From positions 18,426 through 82,425 of the forward strand of contig LFJO01000003.1 of NCBI GenBank assembly GCA_001038565.1: a DNA stretch of 64,000 nucleotides, given 5' to 3'. A model generated the notes under the pieces. The model did not search any database, had not been told where the DNA came from, and saw nothing but the letters and a program-made list of their open reading frames with translations. The translations under genes and the position numbers were made by a program. The stretch comes from Alkalihalobacillus pseudalcaliphilus. Lineage in GTDB: Bacteria; Bacillota; Bacilli; Bacillales; Bacillaceae_D. Below, one piece after another: positions 7,909 to 17,180 of this stretch; within the stretch, counting starts at the first letter, position 1, and every line of letters starts with the position of its first letter.

Positions 7909-9108
7909 GTGAAAAAGTGGTATGTCTATATGTTTTTGCTAGTTTTTCCGTTCTTTATCGTTTCTACTCAGCCTATATCAGCTGAAACGATCAATGAAGG
8001 ACAAGCTGAGGAGAAAGAGAAACAAGGCTTTGTTGATGAGCAAATACAAAGGTTAAACTTGGACGATATTATTCAATACTGGGAACAAATTTCAACCGAA
8101 TATGGTGGCTATTTACCAGAAAGTCAAAAGGGATCTTTATTCGATTTTTTAACAGGAGATAAGACTTTCTCCTTTAAGGAATGGGCAATTGGATTATTAA
8201 AATTCTTATTTCATGAAATTATTGCGGGTGGAAGGTTGCTAGGAAGCTTGATTTTACTTACGGTTTTTTGTTTGATTTTACAGTCGATTCAAAATGCATT
8301 TGAACATCAAACAGTAAGTAAAGTGGCTTACGCAATTACGTATTTAGTATTAATGATTTTAGCTTTAAATAGTTTCAGGCTAGCCATTGATTATGCAGAA
8401 TATGCGGTTAGTAATATGACAAACTTTATGGTTGCGATGTTGCCGCTTTTACTTGCTCTAATGGCGACCATTGGCAATATAACCTCTGCCGCCCTTTTCC
8501 ATCCGTTAATTGTTTTTCTTGTGCACACGAGCGGCTTACTCATTCAATATCTCGTCTTTCCTTTACTATTTTTATCTACGGTATTGCATATCGTTAGTAC
8601 ATTGACTGACCACTATAAAGTAACAAAGCTCGCTGGCTTATTAAGAACCATTGCGGTAGGAGCATTAGGTGTTTTTCTAACCGTTTTCCTTGGCGTTATT
8701 TCCGTACAAGGTGCATCGACAGCTGTGGCAGATGGTCTAACCGTTAGGACGGCAAAGTTTATCGCGGGAAACTTTGTGCCTGTTGTTGGAAGAATGTTTA
8801 CCGATGCTGCCGATACAGTGTTAAGTGCGTCTTTACTTTTGAAAAATACGATTGGTATAGCAGGTCTTGTCATTATGTTAATCCTATGTGCATTCCCTGC
8901 TATCAAGATATTAGGACTAGCCTTTATTTTTAACTTTACTGCAGCTGTTTTACAACCATTAGGTGGTGGACCTATTATTGATTGTTTATCGATAATTGGT
9001 CGAGCGATCATTTATGTTTTTGCTGCTTTAGCTATCGTTTGTTTAATGTTTTTCTTGGCGATAACCATTATGATTTCGGCGAGTAATGTCTCATTTATGA
9101 TTAGGTAA
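7909..9108 (+). CDS. spoIIIAE: Stage III sporulation protein AE
   Basis: 399-aa polytopic protein, the same length as B. subtilis SpoIIIAE. It begins with a signal peptide (KKWYVYMFLLVFPFFIVSTQPISA, likely cleaved after Ala), then a charged extracytoplasmic region (about 28-90), then seven or eight transmembrane helices. It is the largest membrane subunit of the SpoIIIA complex. GTG 7909 is the start: AGAAAGGAGG ends six bases upstream, whereas the in-frame ATG at 7888 would encode that site. Confidence 0.95.
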   Translation: MKKWYVYMFLLVFPFFIVSTQPISAETINEGQAEEKEKQGFVDEQIQRLNLDDIIQYWEQISTEYGGYLPESQKGSLFDFLTGDKTFSFKEWAIGLLKFLFHEIIAGGRLLGSLILLTVFCLILQSIQNAFEHQTVSKVAYAITYLVLMILALNSFRLAIDYAEYAVSNMTNFMVAMLPLLLALMATIGNITSAALFHPLIVFLVHTSGLLIQYLVFPLLFLSTVLHIVSTLTDHYKVTKLAGLLRTIAVGALGVFLTVFLGVISVQGASTAVADGLTVRTAKFIAGNFVPVVGRMFTDAADTVLSASLLLKNTIGIAGLVIMLILCAFPAIKILGLAFIFNFTAAVLQPLGGGPIIDCLSIIGRAIIYVFAALAIVCLMFFLAITIMISASNVSFMIR

Positions 9109-9121
9109 AGGAGGGGTGTGA

Positions 9122-9790
9122 ATGTCCTTTGTTATCACATGGCTAACGAATATTATTTTACTCATTCTTCTTGCTACGATCTTAGAGTTATTACTTCCGA
9201 AAAATGCCCTACAAAAATATGTAAAGATGGTTGTTGGGTTATTACTTCTTATTGTGTTATTACAACCTGTGTTTACTATATTTACCGAAGATTTCGATAG
9301 ATGGCTATACCAAATCGCGGCTAATCAGTCAAAGGAAGAAAATTCGATGGAAGAATTAATAAATTTGCAAAAAAGAGAAATAGAGTTGGGACAATCTGCA
9401 TATATTTCTAAACAGATGGCGGATCTTTTACTAGAGGAAGTGAATGGGCACCTAAAAACCACATATGGTCTCGTCGTTGTTGATTTACACATAGAGTTCA
9501 ATGAAGGATACCAGCCTGGTTCTCAGTCTTCTGTAGAAGATATTGCTTCTATACAGGTACAGATTCAGCCCGTTTCGGAAAGTGAGTTAAAGGAAGAGCC
9601 AGAGATAAAAGAGGTTTCTATTGATATGGTAGAGATTGATACGAGTCTTCCTCCTATAAAAAAAGAAGAGGAAGATACATCCGATCAATTATTAGAAGAA
9701 GTCAAAGAAGACCTTATTAAAAGCTGGGAAATTCCGGAACAAACTCTCTCAGTCGTTTGGAAAGGAGGGACGAGTGCCATTGAAGAATAA
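9122..9790 (+). CDS. spoIIIAF: Stage III sporulation protein AF
   Basis: 222 aa: two N-terminal transmembrane helices (TWLTNIILLILLATILELLL and VKMVVGLLLLIVLLQPVFTIF) and a soluble ring-building domain (about 65-222). Slightly longer than the B. subtilis protein because of an acidic insert around 150-185 (many Glu residues). AAAGGAGGGGTG precedes the ATG. The 3' end overlaps spoIIIAG. Confidence 0.93.
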   Translation: MSFVITWLTNIILLILLATILELLLPKNALQKYVKMVVGLLLLIVLLQPVFTIFTEDFDRWLYQIAANQSKEENSMEELINLQKREIELGQSAYISKQMADLLLEEVNGHLKTTYGLVVVDLHIEFNEGYQPGSQSSVEDIASIQVQIQPVSESELKEEPEIKEVSIDMVEIDTSLPPIKKEEEDTSDQLLEEVKEDLIKSWEIPEQTLSVVWKGGTSAIEE

Positions 9791-10469
9791 GTCAAAATCA
9801 GATGAGCAATGGTTTAAAAAATTGTTTGCAACATCAAATCAAGAAACGAAAAAGAAGATTCCACTGCATTATGTGCTGCTCGTTGGCTGTGTCGGTTTAA
9901 TGATGATGCTTTTAGCTAATTGGGTACTTCCAGAAGAAGAGCGTAGTTTAAACGAGACACCAAGTGAACCAGTATATAGTGACCCACCAAGAGAAAACGA
10001 CGAGAGCGATGAAGTAGAAGAGACATTTGGTAGGTCTAATGAAAACTTAGAAACAATGCAAGACTATGAAATGCGCTATGAAAATCAACTCAGAGACATT
10101 CTAAATGAAATAACAGGTGTAAGTAACACGACAGTTATGATTACTTTTTCGGAAACAGAGAAGAAAATATTTGAAAAAAATCGAAATCGTAAACAACAGC
10201 ATACAGAGGAGGTAGACAGAGAAGGGGGAACAAGGCAGGTAGAAGATATTAGTGAAGATGAACAGGTGGTTACCATTCAAACAGGAGATTCCGAGGAACC
10301 CTTGTTAGTTAAGACAGAAAAGCCTGAGGTTAGTGGGGTACTAGTAGTGGCTAGGGGTGTAGAAAATGTACAAGTAAAAAGTTTTGTCGTGGAAGCGGTA
10401 AGTCGTGTTTTAGATGTACCTGCCCATCGCGTTTCTGTTATGCCTAAAAAAATAGAGGAGGATGAATAA
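9774..10469 (+). CDS. spoIIIAG: Stage III sporulation protein AG
   Basis: 231 aa: short cytosolic N terminus, one transmembrane helix (YVLLVGCVGLMMMLLANWVL), an acidic linker (about 60-95), and a ring-building motif domain containing NEITGVSNTTVMITFSETE. SpoIIIAG forms a large oligomeric ring in the intermembrane space. GTG 9774 overlaps spoIIIAF by 17 bases, five after AAAGGAGGG; a TTG at 9780 is a possible alternative. Stop and next start share a base (TAATG). Confidence 0.93.
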   Translation: MPLKNKSKSDEQWFKKLFATSNQETKKKIPLHYVLLVGCVGLMMMLLANWVLPEEERSLNETPSEPVYSDPPRENDESDEVEETFGRSNENLETMQDYEMRYENQLRDILNEITGVSNTTVMITFSETEKKIFEKNRNRKQQHTEEVDREGGTRQVEDISEDEQVVTIQTGDSEEPLLVKTEKPEVSGVLVVARGVENVQVKSFVVEAVSRVLDVPAHRVSVMPKKIEEDE

Positions 10470-11170
10470 TGGTCTTAAAAAAACAAACAGTATGGTTATT
10501 AACAATGTTAAGTTTAATTGTTGTGTTGGCAGTGTATTATGTACTGCCTCCTGCCGAGCAAACAGATCTTGCTGCAATTGGAACTGAGGATGAGCATGAG
10601 CAAATGAATCAAACTGAAGATGGTAAGAAAGAAGAAGATAAAGCTGAAGATGGTCAAGATGAAGAGGTTGCTGATAAAGAAGAAGCTGATAAAGAAGAAG
10701 GAACAAAAGATGACGAAAAAGGAGAGACTAAAGGAGATCAAGAGGCCGATAATCAAGATTCTGTCGTGAATATCCAAGAAGTATTTGAAGAGGAGGAAGG
10801 TTCTGTGGAAAACCCAGCTACTACTGATGTGTTTGCCCAGACAAGAACCTCACTAATGGAAAGCCGTGGTAAGCAGGAAGAGGCTAATAGCAAGGTGGTC
10901 AGTGCACCTGAATCATCGCCATCTGAAGTGTCGAATGCTTTAGATAATACGAAGGAATTGCAACTTCTTGTGCAAAAAGAAGAAGAGCTTGAACGTGAGA
11001 TTATGCTTAAAGGTGGATATGAGGATGTCCTTGTTTTATTAACGGAAGGTGCTGCAGAGATTAATGTAAATGTTTCGGAGTTAACGGCAGAGCAAAGTGT
11101 TCAAATTATGGATATTGCTCAAGAAAAGCTTGGTACAAAGGTTACAGTGGCTGTTAATTATGTGAATTGA
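10469..11170 (+). CDS. spoIIIAH: Stage III sporulation protein AH
   Basis: 233-aa last gene of the operon. The N-terminal helix LKKQTVWLLTMLSLIVVLAVYYVL is almost identical to B. subtilis SpoIIIAH. Then comes an unusually long Glu/Asp/Lys linker (about 40-110), and the C-terminal YscJ/FliF-like ring-building domain (about 150-233) that in the known system docks with forespore SpoIIQ. The linker is more acidic than in neutrophiles, consistent with an alkaline or saline habitat (inference). Confidence 0.94.
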   Translation: MVLKKQTVWLLTMLSLIVVLAVYYVLPPAEQTDLAAIGTEDEHEQMNQTEDGKKEEDKAEDGQDEEVADKEEADKEEGTKDDEKGETKGDQEADNQDSVVNIQEVFEEEEGSVENPATTDVFAQTRTSLMESRGKQEEANSKVVSAPESSPSEVSNALDNTKELQLLVQKEEELEREIMLKGGYEDVLVLLTEGAAEINVNVSELTAEQSVQIMDIAQEKLGTKVTVAVNYVN

Positions 11171-11189
11171 TAAAGTGATGAATTTGATT

Positions 11190-11232
11190 AAAAGTCGTTA
11201 ACATTTACTTGTAGATGTTAGCGGCTTTTTAT
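11190..11232 (+). terminator. Terminator of the spoIIIA operon
   Basis: AAGTCGTTAACAT pairs with ATGTTAGCGGCTT (G-U pairs allowed), seven-base loop, then T5. Confidence 0.85.
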
Positions 11233-11282
11233 TTAAGAATATGTTATGGTTAACGAATTAGTGTGCATTGCATTTTGGGACA

Positions 11283-11291
11283 TGGTATAAT
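11283..11291 (+). promoter_or_regulatory. Extended -10 promoter before the 125-aa gene
   Basis: TGGTATAAT is a perfect extended -10 (TGnTATAAT). The -35 region is poor (GTGCAT at 17 bp). Between it and the start lies a GC-rich leader (11309-11340) with a small hairpin GGGC-AGTGA-GCCC. Confidence 0.55.
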
Positions 11292-11376
11292 ACGACAATG
11301 TAACTTGATCCCGCACGAATGGGCAGTGAGCCCCGCTGATTGAAGTTTTACTTTATGATAATAAGGAGCGATAATA

Positions 11377-11754
11377 ATGGAATGGACGGATTTAACAGAA
11401 GGAGCTAAGGCTGTTCTTGAACAAACGAGGAATTTAAAAAATGATCATATTCAAATTGTGGAATTTGAAATTGGATTCGAGCAACATTTTGAAGGTAATG
11501 ATGGTGATTCATACACGGTTTCCATTCAAGAAGAAGATTATGCTAATTTAAAAAAATATACACTAGAAAACAGCTATGATGAAAGATATCATATGGCTCG
11601 TAATAAAGATATTGTGAAGATCATTCTATTAGAAGATGGAAAGATTCCAGATAACTTATCAGAATTCCCGGTTTTCCGTCAATATAAAAAAGAAGCTTTA
11701 ATCAAAGCTGAAAATGATGCAAATGAAGCTATCCAAGAAGAGACAAGAAACTAA
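11377..11754 (+). CDS. Hypothetical acidic cytosolic protein, 125 aa
   Basis: Not recognised. It is a soluble protein without signal or membrane segment, rich in Glu and Asp, with predicted alpha/beta content (HIQIVEFEIGFEQHF; DSYTVSIQEEDYANLKKY) and a charged helical C terminus. It has its own promoter, a good ribosome site (AAGGAGCG), and its own terminator, so it is a monocistronic real gene. It sits between spoIIIAH and accB, where B. subtilis has no gene, so it is lineage-specific. Confidence 0.7.
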   Translation: MEWTDLTEGAKAVLEQTRNLKNDHIQIVEFEIGFEQHFEGNDGDSYTVSIQEEDYANLKKYTLENSYDERYHMARNKDIVKIILLEDGKIPDNLSEFPVFRQYKKEALIKAENDANEAIQEETRN

Positions 11755-11801
11755 TTAAAAAATGGTCTGCAATTTTTGTAGAAACTTATCAATAAAAAAT
11801 A

Positions 11802-11837
11802 AGCCTCCATTATCATAAATAATGGAGGTTTTTTTTA
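11802..11837 (+). terminator. Terminator of the 125-aa gene
   Basis: Stem AAGCCTCCATTAT with ATAATGGAGGTTT, five-base loop, followed by T8. Confidence 0.9.
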
Positions 11838-11931
11838 TTAAAAAGCGAATAATTACTATAAAGTTGGAAAGGGTTTTATAGAAAAGAATATTTCGTCAAA
11901 TCGATCTTGTGTTATACTATGATATGTACTT

Positions 11932-11948
11932 CTATTATGAGGTACTAA
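11932..11948 (+). promoter_or_regulatory. Candidate FapR operator in the accB promoter region
   Basis: Reading the minus strand, TTAGTACCTCATAATAG has an exact left half TTAGTACCT of the FapR palindrome and about 13 of 17 matches to the consensus as I recall it. It lies 14-30 bases after a -10-like TATACT (11913-11918), where a repressor would block initiation. In B. subtilis FapR controls fatty acid and phospholipid genes. Inference. Confidence 0.4.
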
Positions 11949-11975
11949 TTATTGCGATTAAAGGAGCGTACATAT

Positions 11976-12467
11976 ATGCTATCCGTTAAGGAAATCAAAG
12001 AATTAATTAAAGCTGTTAATGAATCTGATTTAGAAGAATTTTTGTTTGAAGAAGATGGAACAAAAGTTCATTTCAAAAAGTCTACACAGGCATCCTATAC
12101 ACATATTCCTGCTGCTTCAGTACCGGTGGTAACAGCACCGATCGAAGGAAAGGCTCAACCACAAGTACAAGAGCATGCTTCAGTTGAGAAGGAGCCAGCT
12201 GCTAAAAAAGCTGAAAGCAAAGGAAATTTGCATACAATCACATCACCAATGGTTGGAACTTTTTACTCAGCGCCATCTCCGGATTCAGCTGACTATGTGA
12301 GTGAAGGTGACGATGTATCCGAGAGTTCTGTCGTTTGTATCGTAGAAGCGATGAAGTTGATGAATGAAATTGAAGCTGAGATAAAAGGTAAAATTGTAGA
12401 GGTTTTAGCTGAGAACGGGGAACTTGTAGAATACGGTCAGCCATTATTTGTTGTTGAGCCAAGATAA
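11976..12467 (+). CDS. accB: Biotin carboxyl carrier protein of acetyl-CoA carboxylase
   Basis: 163-aa BCCP. N-terminal helical segment (1-35), a Pro/Ala/Lys linker (about 40-80) and the C-terminal biotinyl domain with EAMKLMNE, where Lys127 carries biotin. It shuttles carboxybiotin between AccC and the carboxyltransferase in malonyl-CoA synthesis. ATG 11976 follows AAAGGAGCG with nine-base spacing; the open frame upstream of it overlaps the promoter region. Co-transcribed with accC, 17 bases downstream. Confidence 0.97.
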   Translation: MLSVKEIKELIKAVNESDLEEFLFEEDGTKVHFKKSTQASYTHIPAASVPVVTAPIEGKAQPQVQEHASVEKEPAAKKAESKGNLHTITSPMVGTFYSAPSPDSADYVSEGDDVSESSVVCIVEAMKLMNEIEAEIKGKIVEVLAENGELVEYGQPLFVVEPR

Positions 12468-12484
12468 ACAGGAGAGGGTAAGTC

Positions 12485-13852
12485 ATGATAAAAAAATTAC
12501 TAGTAGCAAATCGTGGAGAAATCGCGGTTCGAATTATCCGTGCCTGCCAAGAGTTAGACATTGAAACAGTAGCTGTATTTTCTGAGGCAGATCGTGATGC
12601 TTTACATGTTAGATTGGCGGATGAAGCTTATTGTATTGGTCCAACACCTGCAAGTCAAAGTTATTTAAACTTTACTAACATTATGAGTGTCGCAACATTA
12701 ACGGAATCAGATGCCATTCATCCAGGGTATGGCTTCTTGTCGGAAAATCCTGATTTTGCGGAGATTTGTGCAGCTTGTAACATTAAATTTGTTGGACCAA
12801 GCCCACAAGCAATTAGCAAAATGGGAACAAAAGATGTAGCTAGAAAAACCATGGAGGCAGCTCGTGTCCCAATTGTTCCAGGTTCAAATGGTATTGTAGA
12901 GGATGCTGTCGCTGGCCTTGAAATTGCTGAGGGCATTGGATTCCCCGTTATTATCAAAGCCACAGCTGGTGGTGGAGGAAAAGGGATTCGTGTGGCACGG
13001 ACACCGGAGGAATTAACAAAAGGAATTCATATTACCCAAAAAGAGGCGCAGGCTAATTTTGGTAACCCTGGTGTCTATATTGAGAAATATATTGAAGATT
13101 TTCGCCACGTGGAAATTCAAATTATTGCCGATGATTATGGAAATACGGTTCATCTTGGTGAGCGTGACTGCACCATTCAACGTCGTTTACAAAAGCTGGT
13201 TGAAGAAACACCGTCACCTGCTATCTCACCAGAAAAAAGAACGGAAATGGGAGCGGCGGCAGTACGAGCAGCTGAAGCGGTTGAATATTCAGGGGCAGGT
13301 ACGATAGAATTTATTTACGATCATCGTACAGGTGATTTTTACTTTATGGAGATGAATACACGCATTCAAGTTGAGCACCCAGTTACCGAAATGGTTACAG
13401 GAATCGATTTAATTAAAGAACAAATTAATGTGGCTAATGGAAAGCCTTTATCTTTTTCACAAGAAGATGTAAAATTTAATGGTTGGTCAATAGAATGTCG
13501 TATAAATGCTGAAAATGCGAAAAAGAATTTTATGCCATCGCCAGGAAAGGTTACATCTTATATTGTGCCTGGTGGATTAGGTGTTCGAATCGATTCTGCG
13601 GTATACTCAGGTTATACGATTTCACCTTTTTACGATTCTATGGTTGCTAAAGTGATCACACATGGTGCGACAAGAGAAGAAGCGATTGCTAGAATGAAGC
13701 GAGCACTTTTAGAATATGAAATCGAAGGTATCGATACAACGATTCCATTTCATTTGCGCTTATTAGATCATGAGGTTTTTGTATCAGGAGATTTTAATAC
13801 TAAATTCCTTGAAACTTATGCAGTTATGAATCAAGATGAAGGTAATGAGTAG
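12485..13852 (+). CDS. accC: Biotin carboxylase subunit of acetyl-CoA carboxylase
   Basis: 455-aa ATP-grasp enzyme that carboxylates the biotin of AccB using bicarbonate and ATP. The N-terminal domain starts [15 protein letters not shown]; the ATP-grasp glycine loop is [26 protein letters not shown] and [14 protein letters not shown] complete the active site. Length is typical. Ribosome site AGGAGAGGG. The accA/accD subunits are not in this window. Confidence 0.98.
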   Translation: MIKKLLVANRGEIAVRIIRACQELDIETVAVFSEADRDALHVRLADEAYCIGPTPASQSYLNFTNIMSVATLTESDAIHPGYGFLSENPDFAEICAACNIKFVGPSPQAISKMGTKDVARKTMEAARVPIVPGSNGIVEDAVAGLEIAEGIGFPVIIKATAGGGGKGIRVARTPEELTKGIHITQKEAQANFGNPGVYIEKYIEDFRHVEIQIIADDYGNTVHLGERDCTIQRRLQKLVEETPSPAISPEKRTEMGAAAVRAAEAVEYSGAGTIEFIYDHRTGDFYFMEMNTRIQVEHPVTEMVTGIDLIKEQINVANGKPLSFSQEDVKFNGWSIECRINAENAKKNFMPSPGKVTSYIVPGGLGVRIDSAVYSGYTISPFYDSMVAKVITHGATREEAIARMKRALLEYEIEGIDTTIPFHLRLLDHEVFVSGDFNTKFLETYAVMNQDEGNE

Positions 13853-13869
13853 ATTGGAGGAAGTATAGT

Positions 13870-14274
13870 ATGAACGAAAATCATATTTTAGAGTTAGACG
13901 AACAAAAAAATGAATTAGGTAAAGTTGAGATTTCACCTGAGGTCATAGAGGTCATTGCTGGTATTGCGGCAGCAGAAGTTGATGGTGTGGCCAATATGCG
14001 TGGCAACTTTGCATCAGGGGTAGCTGAAAGACTTGGCAAGAAAAATCACGGCAAAGGTGTACGAGTCGAATTAAATGACGACGGTATCTTAGTAGACGTG
14101 TCCGTTGTTATTATGTATGGGGTATCAGTGCCAGAAGTAGCTAAATTAATTCAGGAAAATATCCAACAAGCATTACAAACAATGACAGCGATCCATTTAT
14201 CCGCGATTAATGTCCATGTTGTTGGTGTACAGTTTGAGCAACCTGAAACAGCAGCTACTATTGAAGAAAAATAA
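13870..14274 (+). CDS. yqhY: YqhY, Asp23/Gls24-family protein
   Basis: 134-aa Asp23-family protein with the typical core GKVEISPEVIEVIAGIAAAEVDGVANMRG and a C-terminal FEQPE tail. In B. subtilis, YqhY is linked with accBC and its loss perturbs acetyl-CoA carboxylase control; the same tight linkage (17 bases after accC) is seen here. Cytosolic, no membrane segment. Confidence 0.92.
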   Translation: MNENHILELDEQKNELGKVEISPEVIEVIAGIAAAEVDGVANMRGNFASGVAERLGKKNHGKGVRVELNDDGILVDVSVVIMYGVSVPEVAKLIQENIQQALQTMTAIHLSAINVHVVGVQFEQPETAATIEEK

Positions 14275-14291
14275 GAACTTACATGCTCAGT

Positions 14292-14326
14292 AGGCAGTCA
14301 AGGTAAAATACTTGGCTGTCTTTTTA
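14292..14326 (+). terminator. Terminator of accB-accC-yqhY
   Basis: Stem AGGCAGTCAAG/CTTGGCTGTCT with a GU pair, eight-base loop, then T5. Confidence 0.85.
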
Positions 14327-14482
14327 ATGTTGAGCTAAGAGTGTGCTAAAGCATCGTTTGATATGGCTGTTTATCATACGAGTAACCTCTTGCGTGTAAT
14401 GAAGCGTTATCTGTACGTAAGTGCTCAATAGACTATAGGTGAGAATAACAGAATGAGCTCATTGCAGTTTCGGCGGATAAGC

Positions 14483-14511
14483 TGTAAAATTAGCGTTTAG
14501 TATGTTATGAT
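14483..14511 (+). promoter_or_regulatory. Putative sigma-A promoter of nusB operon
   Basis: TGTTATGAT extended -10 at 14503-14511 with a weak TGTAAA -35 at 17 bp. It is the best candidate in the 274-bp gap between yqhY and nusB. Confidence 0.35.
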
Positions 14512-14548
14512 GAAGCGTATTAATAAGCTTAAAGGAGCAAAATAGAAC

Positions 14549-14938
14549 ATGAACCGAAGAGTGGCAAGATTAAGAGCGGCACAAGCTCTCTACCAAGTAG
14601 ATGTAGCACATACACAACCATTAGAAGCACTGGAAAGTGTACTCGATGATCATGAAGAAGCAAGTCCATTTTTGAAGGAATTAATTGACGGCACGATTGA
14701 GCATAAAGCAAAAATTGATCACATTATTTCTGAACACCTTGTTGGTTGGACAATCGATAGGATGGGAAATGTAGATCGAGCAATTGTAAGAATGGCTATT
14801 TATGAGATGCTTTATATTGAAGACATCCCTAAAAATGTTACGTTTAATGAAGCGATTGAATTGGCAAAAGCCTTCGGAGGAGAGGAATCAGGTAAGTTTG
14901 TCAATGGGATTTTATCCAAAGCGATGCCGAGTAATTAA
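14549..14938 (+). CDS. nusB: Transcription antitermination factor NusB
   Basis: 129-aa all-helical NusB. Signature pieces RRVARLRAAQALYQVD at the N terminus, WTIDRMGNVDRAIVRMAIYEM in the middle and NEAIELAKAFGGEESGKFVNGIL at the end. It binds boxA RNA with NusE (S10) in rRNA antitermination. AAAGGAGC precedes the ATG. First gene of the nusB-folD-xseA-xseB-ispA operon. Confidence 0.97.
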   Translation: MNRRVARLRAAQALYQVDVAHTQPLEALESVLDDHEEASPFLKELIDGTIEHKAKIDHIISEHLVGWTIDRMGNVDRAIVRMAIYEMLYIEDIPKNVTFNEAIELAKAFGGEESGKFVNGILSKAMPSN

Positions 14939-14970
14939 AGCTAACAAGCTTATATAAAAGGAGTGTGGCC

Positions 14971-15828
14971 ATGACAGCAAAGATACTTAACGGAAAAGAA
15001 ATTGCCAAAAGTAAACGAGCGGATATTAAAGTAAAGGTGGATTCTTTAAAGAAAAAGGGAATTATTCCAGGACTTGCTGTCATTCTTGTTGGGGAGGACT
15101 CAGCTTCCCAAACGTATGTACGCTCAAAACAAAAAGCATGTCAAACTGCAGGGATTCACTCTGTATTAATTGAATTACCAGAGAGCACATCTGAACAACA
15201 GCTCTTAACGGAAATCGAGCGATTAAATCAAGATCAATCAATCGATGGGATTCTTGTCCAACTGCCTTTACCAACTCAAATTAGTGAATACGCGATCTTG
15301 GAGAAAATAACACCACATAAGGATGTCGATGGTTTTCATCCAAGTAATATCGGTAAATTGGTCATTGGTGAAAGAGGATTTATCCCTTGTACACCTTATG
15401 GAATATTAGAAATGTTGAGAGCGTCAGAAGTTCACATTGAAGGCAAACATGTTGTCGTTGTTGGTAGAAGTAATATTGTTGGTAAACCAGTAGGTCAGTT
15501 ATTATTAAACGAGCATGCTACTGTGACATATTGCCACTCTAAAACGGAAAATCTAGAAATGATAACAAGTCAAGCCGATATTCTCATCGTCGCAGTGGGG
15601 CGTGCTAGGTTTATTAAGGCAACTGCTGTAAAAAAGGGTGCGGTTGTCATTGATGTAGGTATTAATCGGGTTCAAGAACAATTAGTAGGTGATGTTGATT
15701 TCCATGAAGTCAAGGAAGTAGCAAGTTACATCACACCTGTACCTGGTGGGGTCGGTCCTATGACGATTACTATGCTCTTAGAAAACACGGTGCAATCGGC
15801 AAGTAGACGGGAGTTATGGTCATGTTAA
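14971..15828 (+). CDS. folD: Methylenetetrahydrofolate dehydrogenase / methenyl-THF cyclohydrolase
   Basis: 285-aa bifunctional enzyme that interconverts 5,10-methylene-THF and 10-formyl-THF with NADP. Catalytic Lys in YVRSKQKAC, GILVQLPLP substrate loop, GRSNIVGKP nucleotide loop and TPVPGGVGPMT end. ATG 14971 lies seven bases after AAAGGAG; a GTG at 14965 is in frame but too close to it. The 3' end overlaps xseA. Confidence 0.97.
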   Translation: MTAKILNGKEIAKSKRADIKVKVDSLKKKGIIPGLAVILVGEDSASQTYVRSKQKACQTAGIHSVLIELPESTSEQQLLTEIERLNQDQSIDGILVQLPLPTQISEYAILEKITPHKDVDGFHPSNIGKLVIGERGFIPCTPYGILEMLRASEVHIEGKHVVVVGRSNIVGKPVGQLLLNEHATVTYCHSKTENLEMITSQADILIVAVGRARFIKATAVKKGAVVIDVGINRVQEQLVGDVDFHEVKEVASYITPVPGGVGPMTITMLLENTVQSASRRELWSC

Positions 15829-17180
15829 AGCAGACGATTTTAACGGTTACAGAAGTGACCAAACAAATTAAAGCAATTATTGAGTCAGACGTACGAATGC
15901 AAAATTGTTGGATACGTGGTGAAATTTCCAATTATAAGCGACATAGTCGGGGTCATATGTATTTTACAATCAAAGATGAAGGTTCAAGATTACAGGCTGT
16001 TATGTTTGCTGGGAACAATCGATACCTAGGATTTGAACCAGAAAATGGCATGAAAGTGATCGTAAACGGCGAAATAAGTGTTTATGAACCTTATGGATCG
16101 TATCAAATGTATGTACGTGAAATGCAACCTGATGGTATAGGTAATTTATATTTAGCTTATGAAAAGCTAAAGGAACAATTACAAAGGGAAGGTCTTTTTG
16201 CAGAAGAAAGGAAAAAGCCTTTACCAACTTACCCGAAACAAATTGCGATTATCACTTCCCCAACTGGAGCAGCAGTAAAAGATATGGTCTCTACCATAAA
16301 AAGGCGTTATCCAATTGCCCATATTACTTTGCTACCAGTCTTAGTTCAAGGTGAGCATGCACCTAGTTCCATTCATTATGCGATCAATCAAGCCAATATT
16401 ATAAACCAATTTGATATCATTTTATTAGGACGTGGTGGCGGATCGATTGAAGAGCTATGGGCCTTTAATGACGAAGGGGTAGCCCGGGCGATAGCCGCTT
16501 CTACGATTCCAATTATTTCGGCTGTCGGACATGAAACGGATTATACGATTAGTGATTTCGTGGCTGACTTACGAGCACCTACACCAACAGGAGCTGCTGA
16601 ATTAGCGGTGCCTGATATTCAAGACATTATGCGTCAGGTTAAACAGAATCAGTTAAGACTAAAACGAATTGTTTCAGAGAACATCCAAAAACAAAAGAAA
16701 CAATTAGAGCGTTATCAGCGTTCCTATGCATTTCGTTATCCAGTCAAACTCGTTGAGCAAAAAGAACAAGAGCTTGATCATTTATTAGAACGAAAAAAGC
16801 GTGTTTTTGATTCAATCTTGGCTCAACGCTTACAAAAGATTCAACATTTACATAAAGATTTATTACGTCAACATCCAGCAGATAAAATTAATCAAACAAA
16901 AGAAAAGGTAGAGCTATTAGAAAAGCGCCTACTGAACAAAATGAATGAACAATACAAAATTAAACAAAGCAGCTTTTTATCTTTAATAGCACAGCTTAAG
17001 TTAATAAACCCTTTGCAGATTATGGAGAGGGGTTACAGTGTTGTTTACAGTAAAGAGAATGATATCGTTAAAAAAGTTGAGCAAGTGCACGTTGGAGACA
17101 ATCTTAATCTTAAAGTAACAGATGGCCAAATTTATTGTCAGGTTATGAAGGTTGAAAAAAGTAGCAAGGAGGAGAAGTAA
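15822..17180 (+). CDS. xseA: Exodeoxyribonuclease VII large subunit
   Basis: 452-aa nuclease subunit: N-terminal OB-fold (about 1-105, with CWIRGEISNYKRHSRGHMYFTIKD), catalytic domain with ITSPTGAAVKD and GRGGGSIEELWAFNDE, and a long basic coiled-coil region (about 265-400). With XseB it degrades single-stranded DNA from both ends. ATG 15822 is eight bases from GGGAG; an ATG at 15816 is possible. Overlaps folD by seven bases and abuts xseB with no gap. Confidence 0.96.
   Translation: MLKQTILTVTEVTKQIKAIIESDVRMQNCWIRGEISNYKRHSRGHMYFTIKDEGSRLQAVMFAGNNRYLGFEPENGMKVIVNGEISVYEPYGSYQMYVREMQPDGIGNLYLAYEKLKEQLQREGLFAEERKKPLPTYPKQIAIITSPTGAAVKDMVSTIKRRYPIAHITLLPVLVQGEHAPSSIHYAINQANIINQFDIILLGRGGGSIEELWAFNDEGVARAIAASTIPIISAVGHETDYTISDFVADLRAPTPTGAAELAVPDIQDIMRQVKQNQLRLKRIVSENIQKQKKQLERYQRSYAFRYPVKLVEQKEQELDHLLERKKRVFDSILAQRLQKIQHLHKDLLRQHPADKINQTKEKVELLEKRLLNKMNEQYKIKQSSFLSLIAQLKLINPLQIMERGYSVVYSKENDIVKKVEQVHVGDNLNLKVTDGQIYCQVMKVEKSSKEEK

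Noticed and set aside
10410..10777. Minus-strand open frames across spoIIIAH
   Set aside because: Low-complexity Phe/Leu/Ile peptides are the antisense of the Glu/Lys-rich linker.
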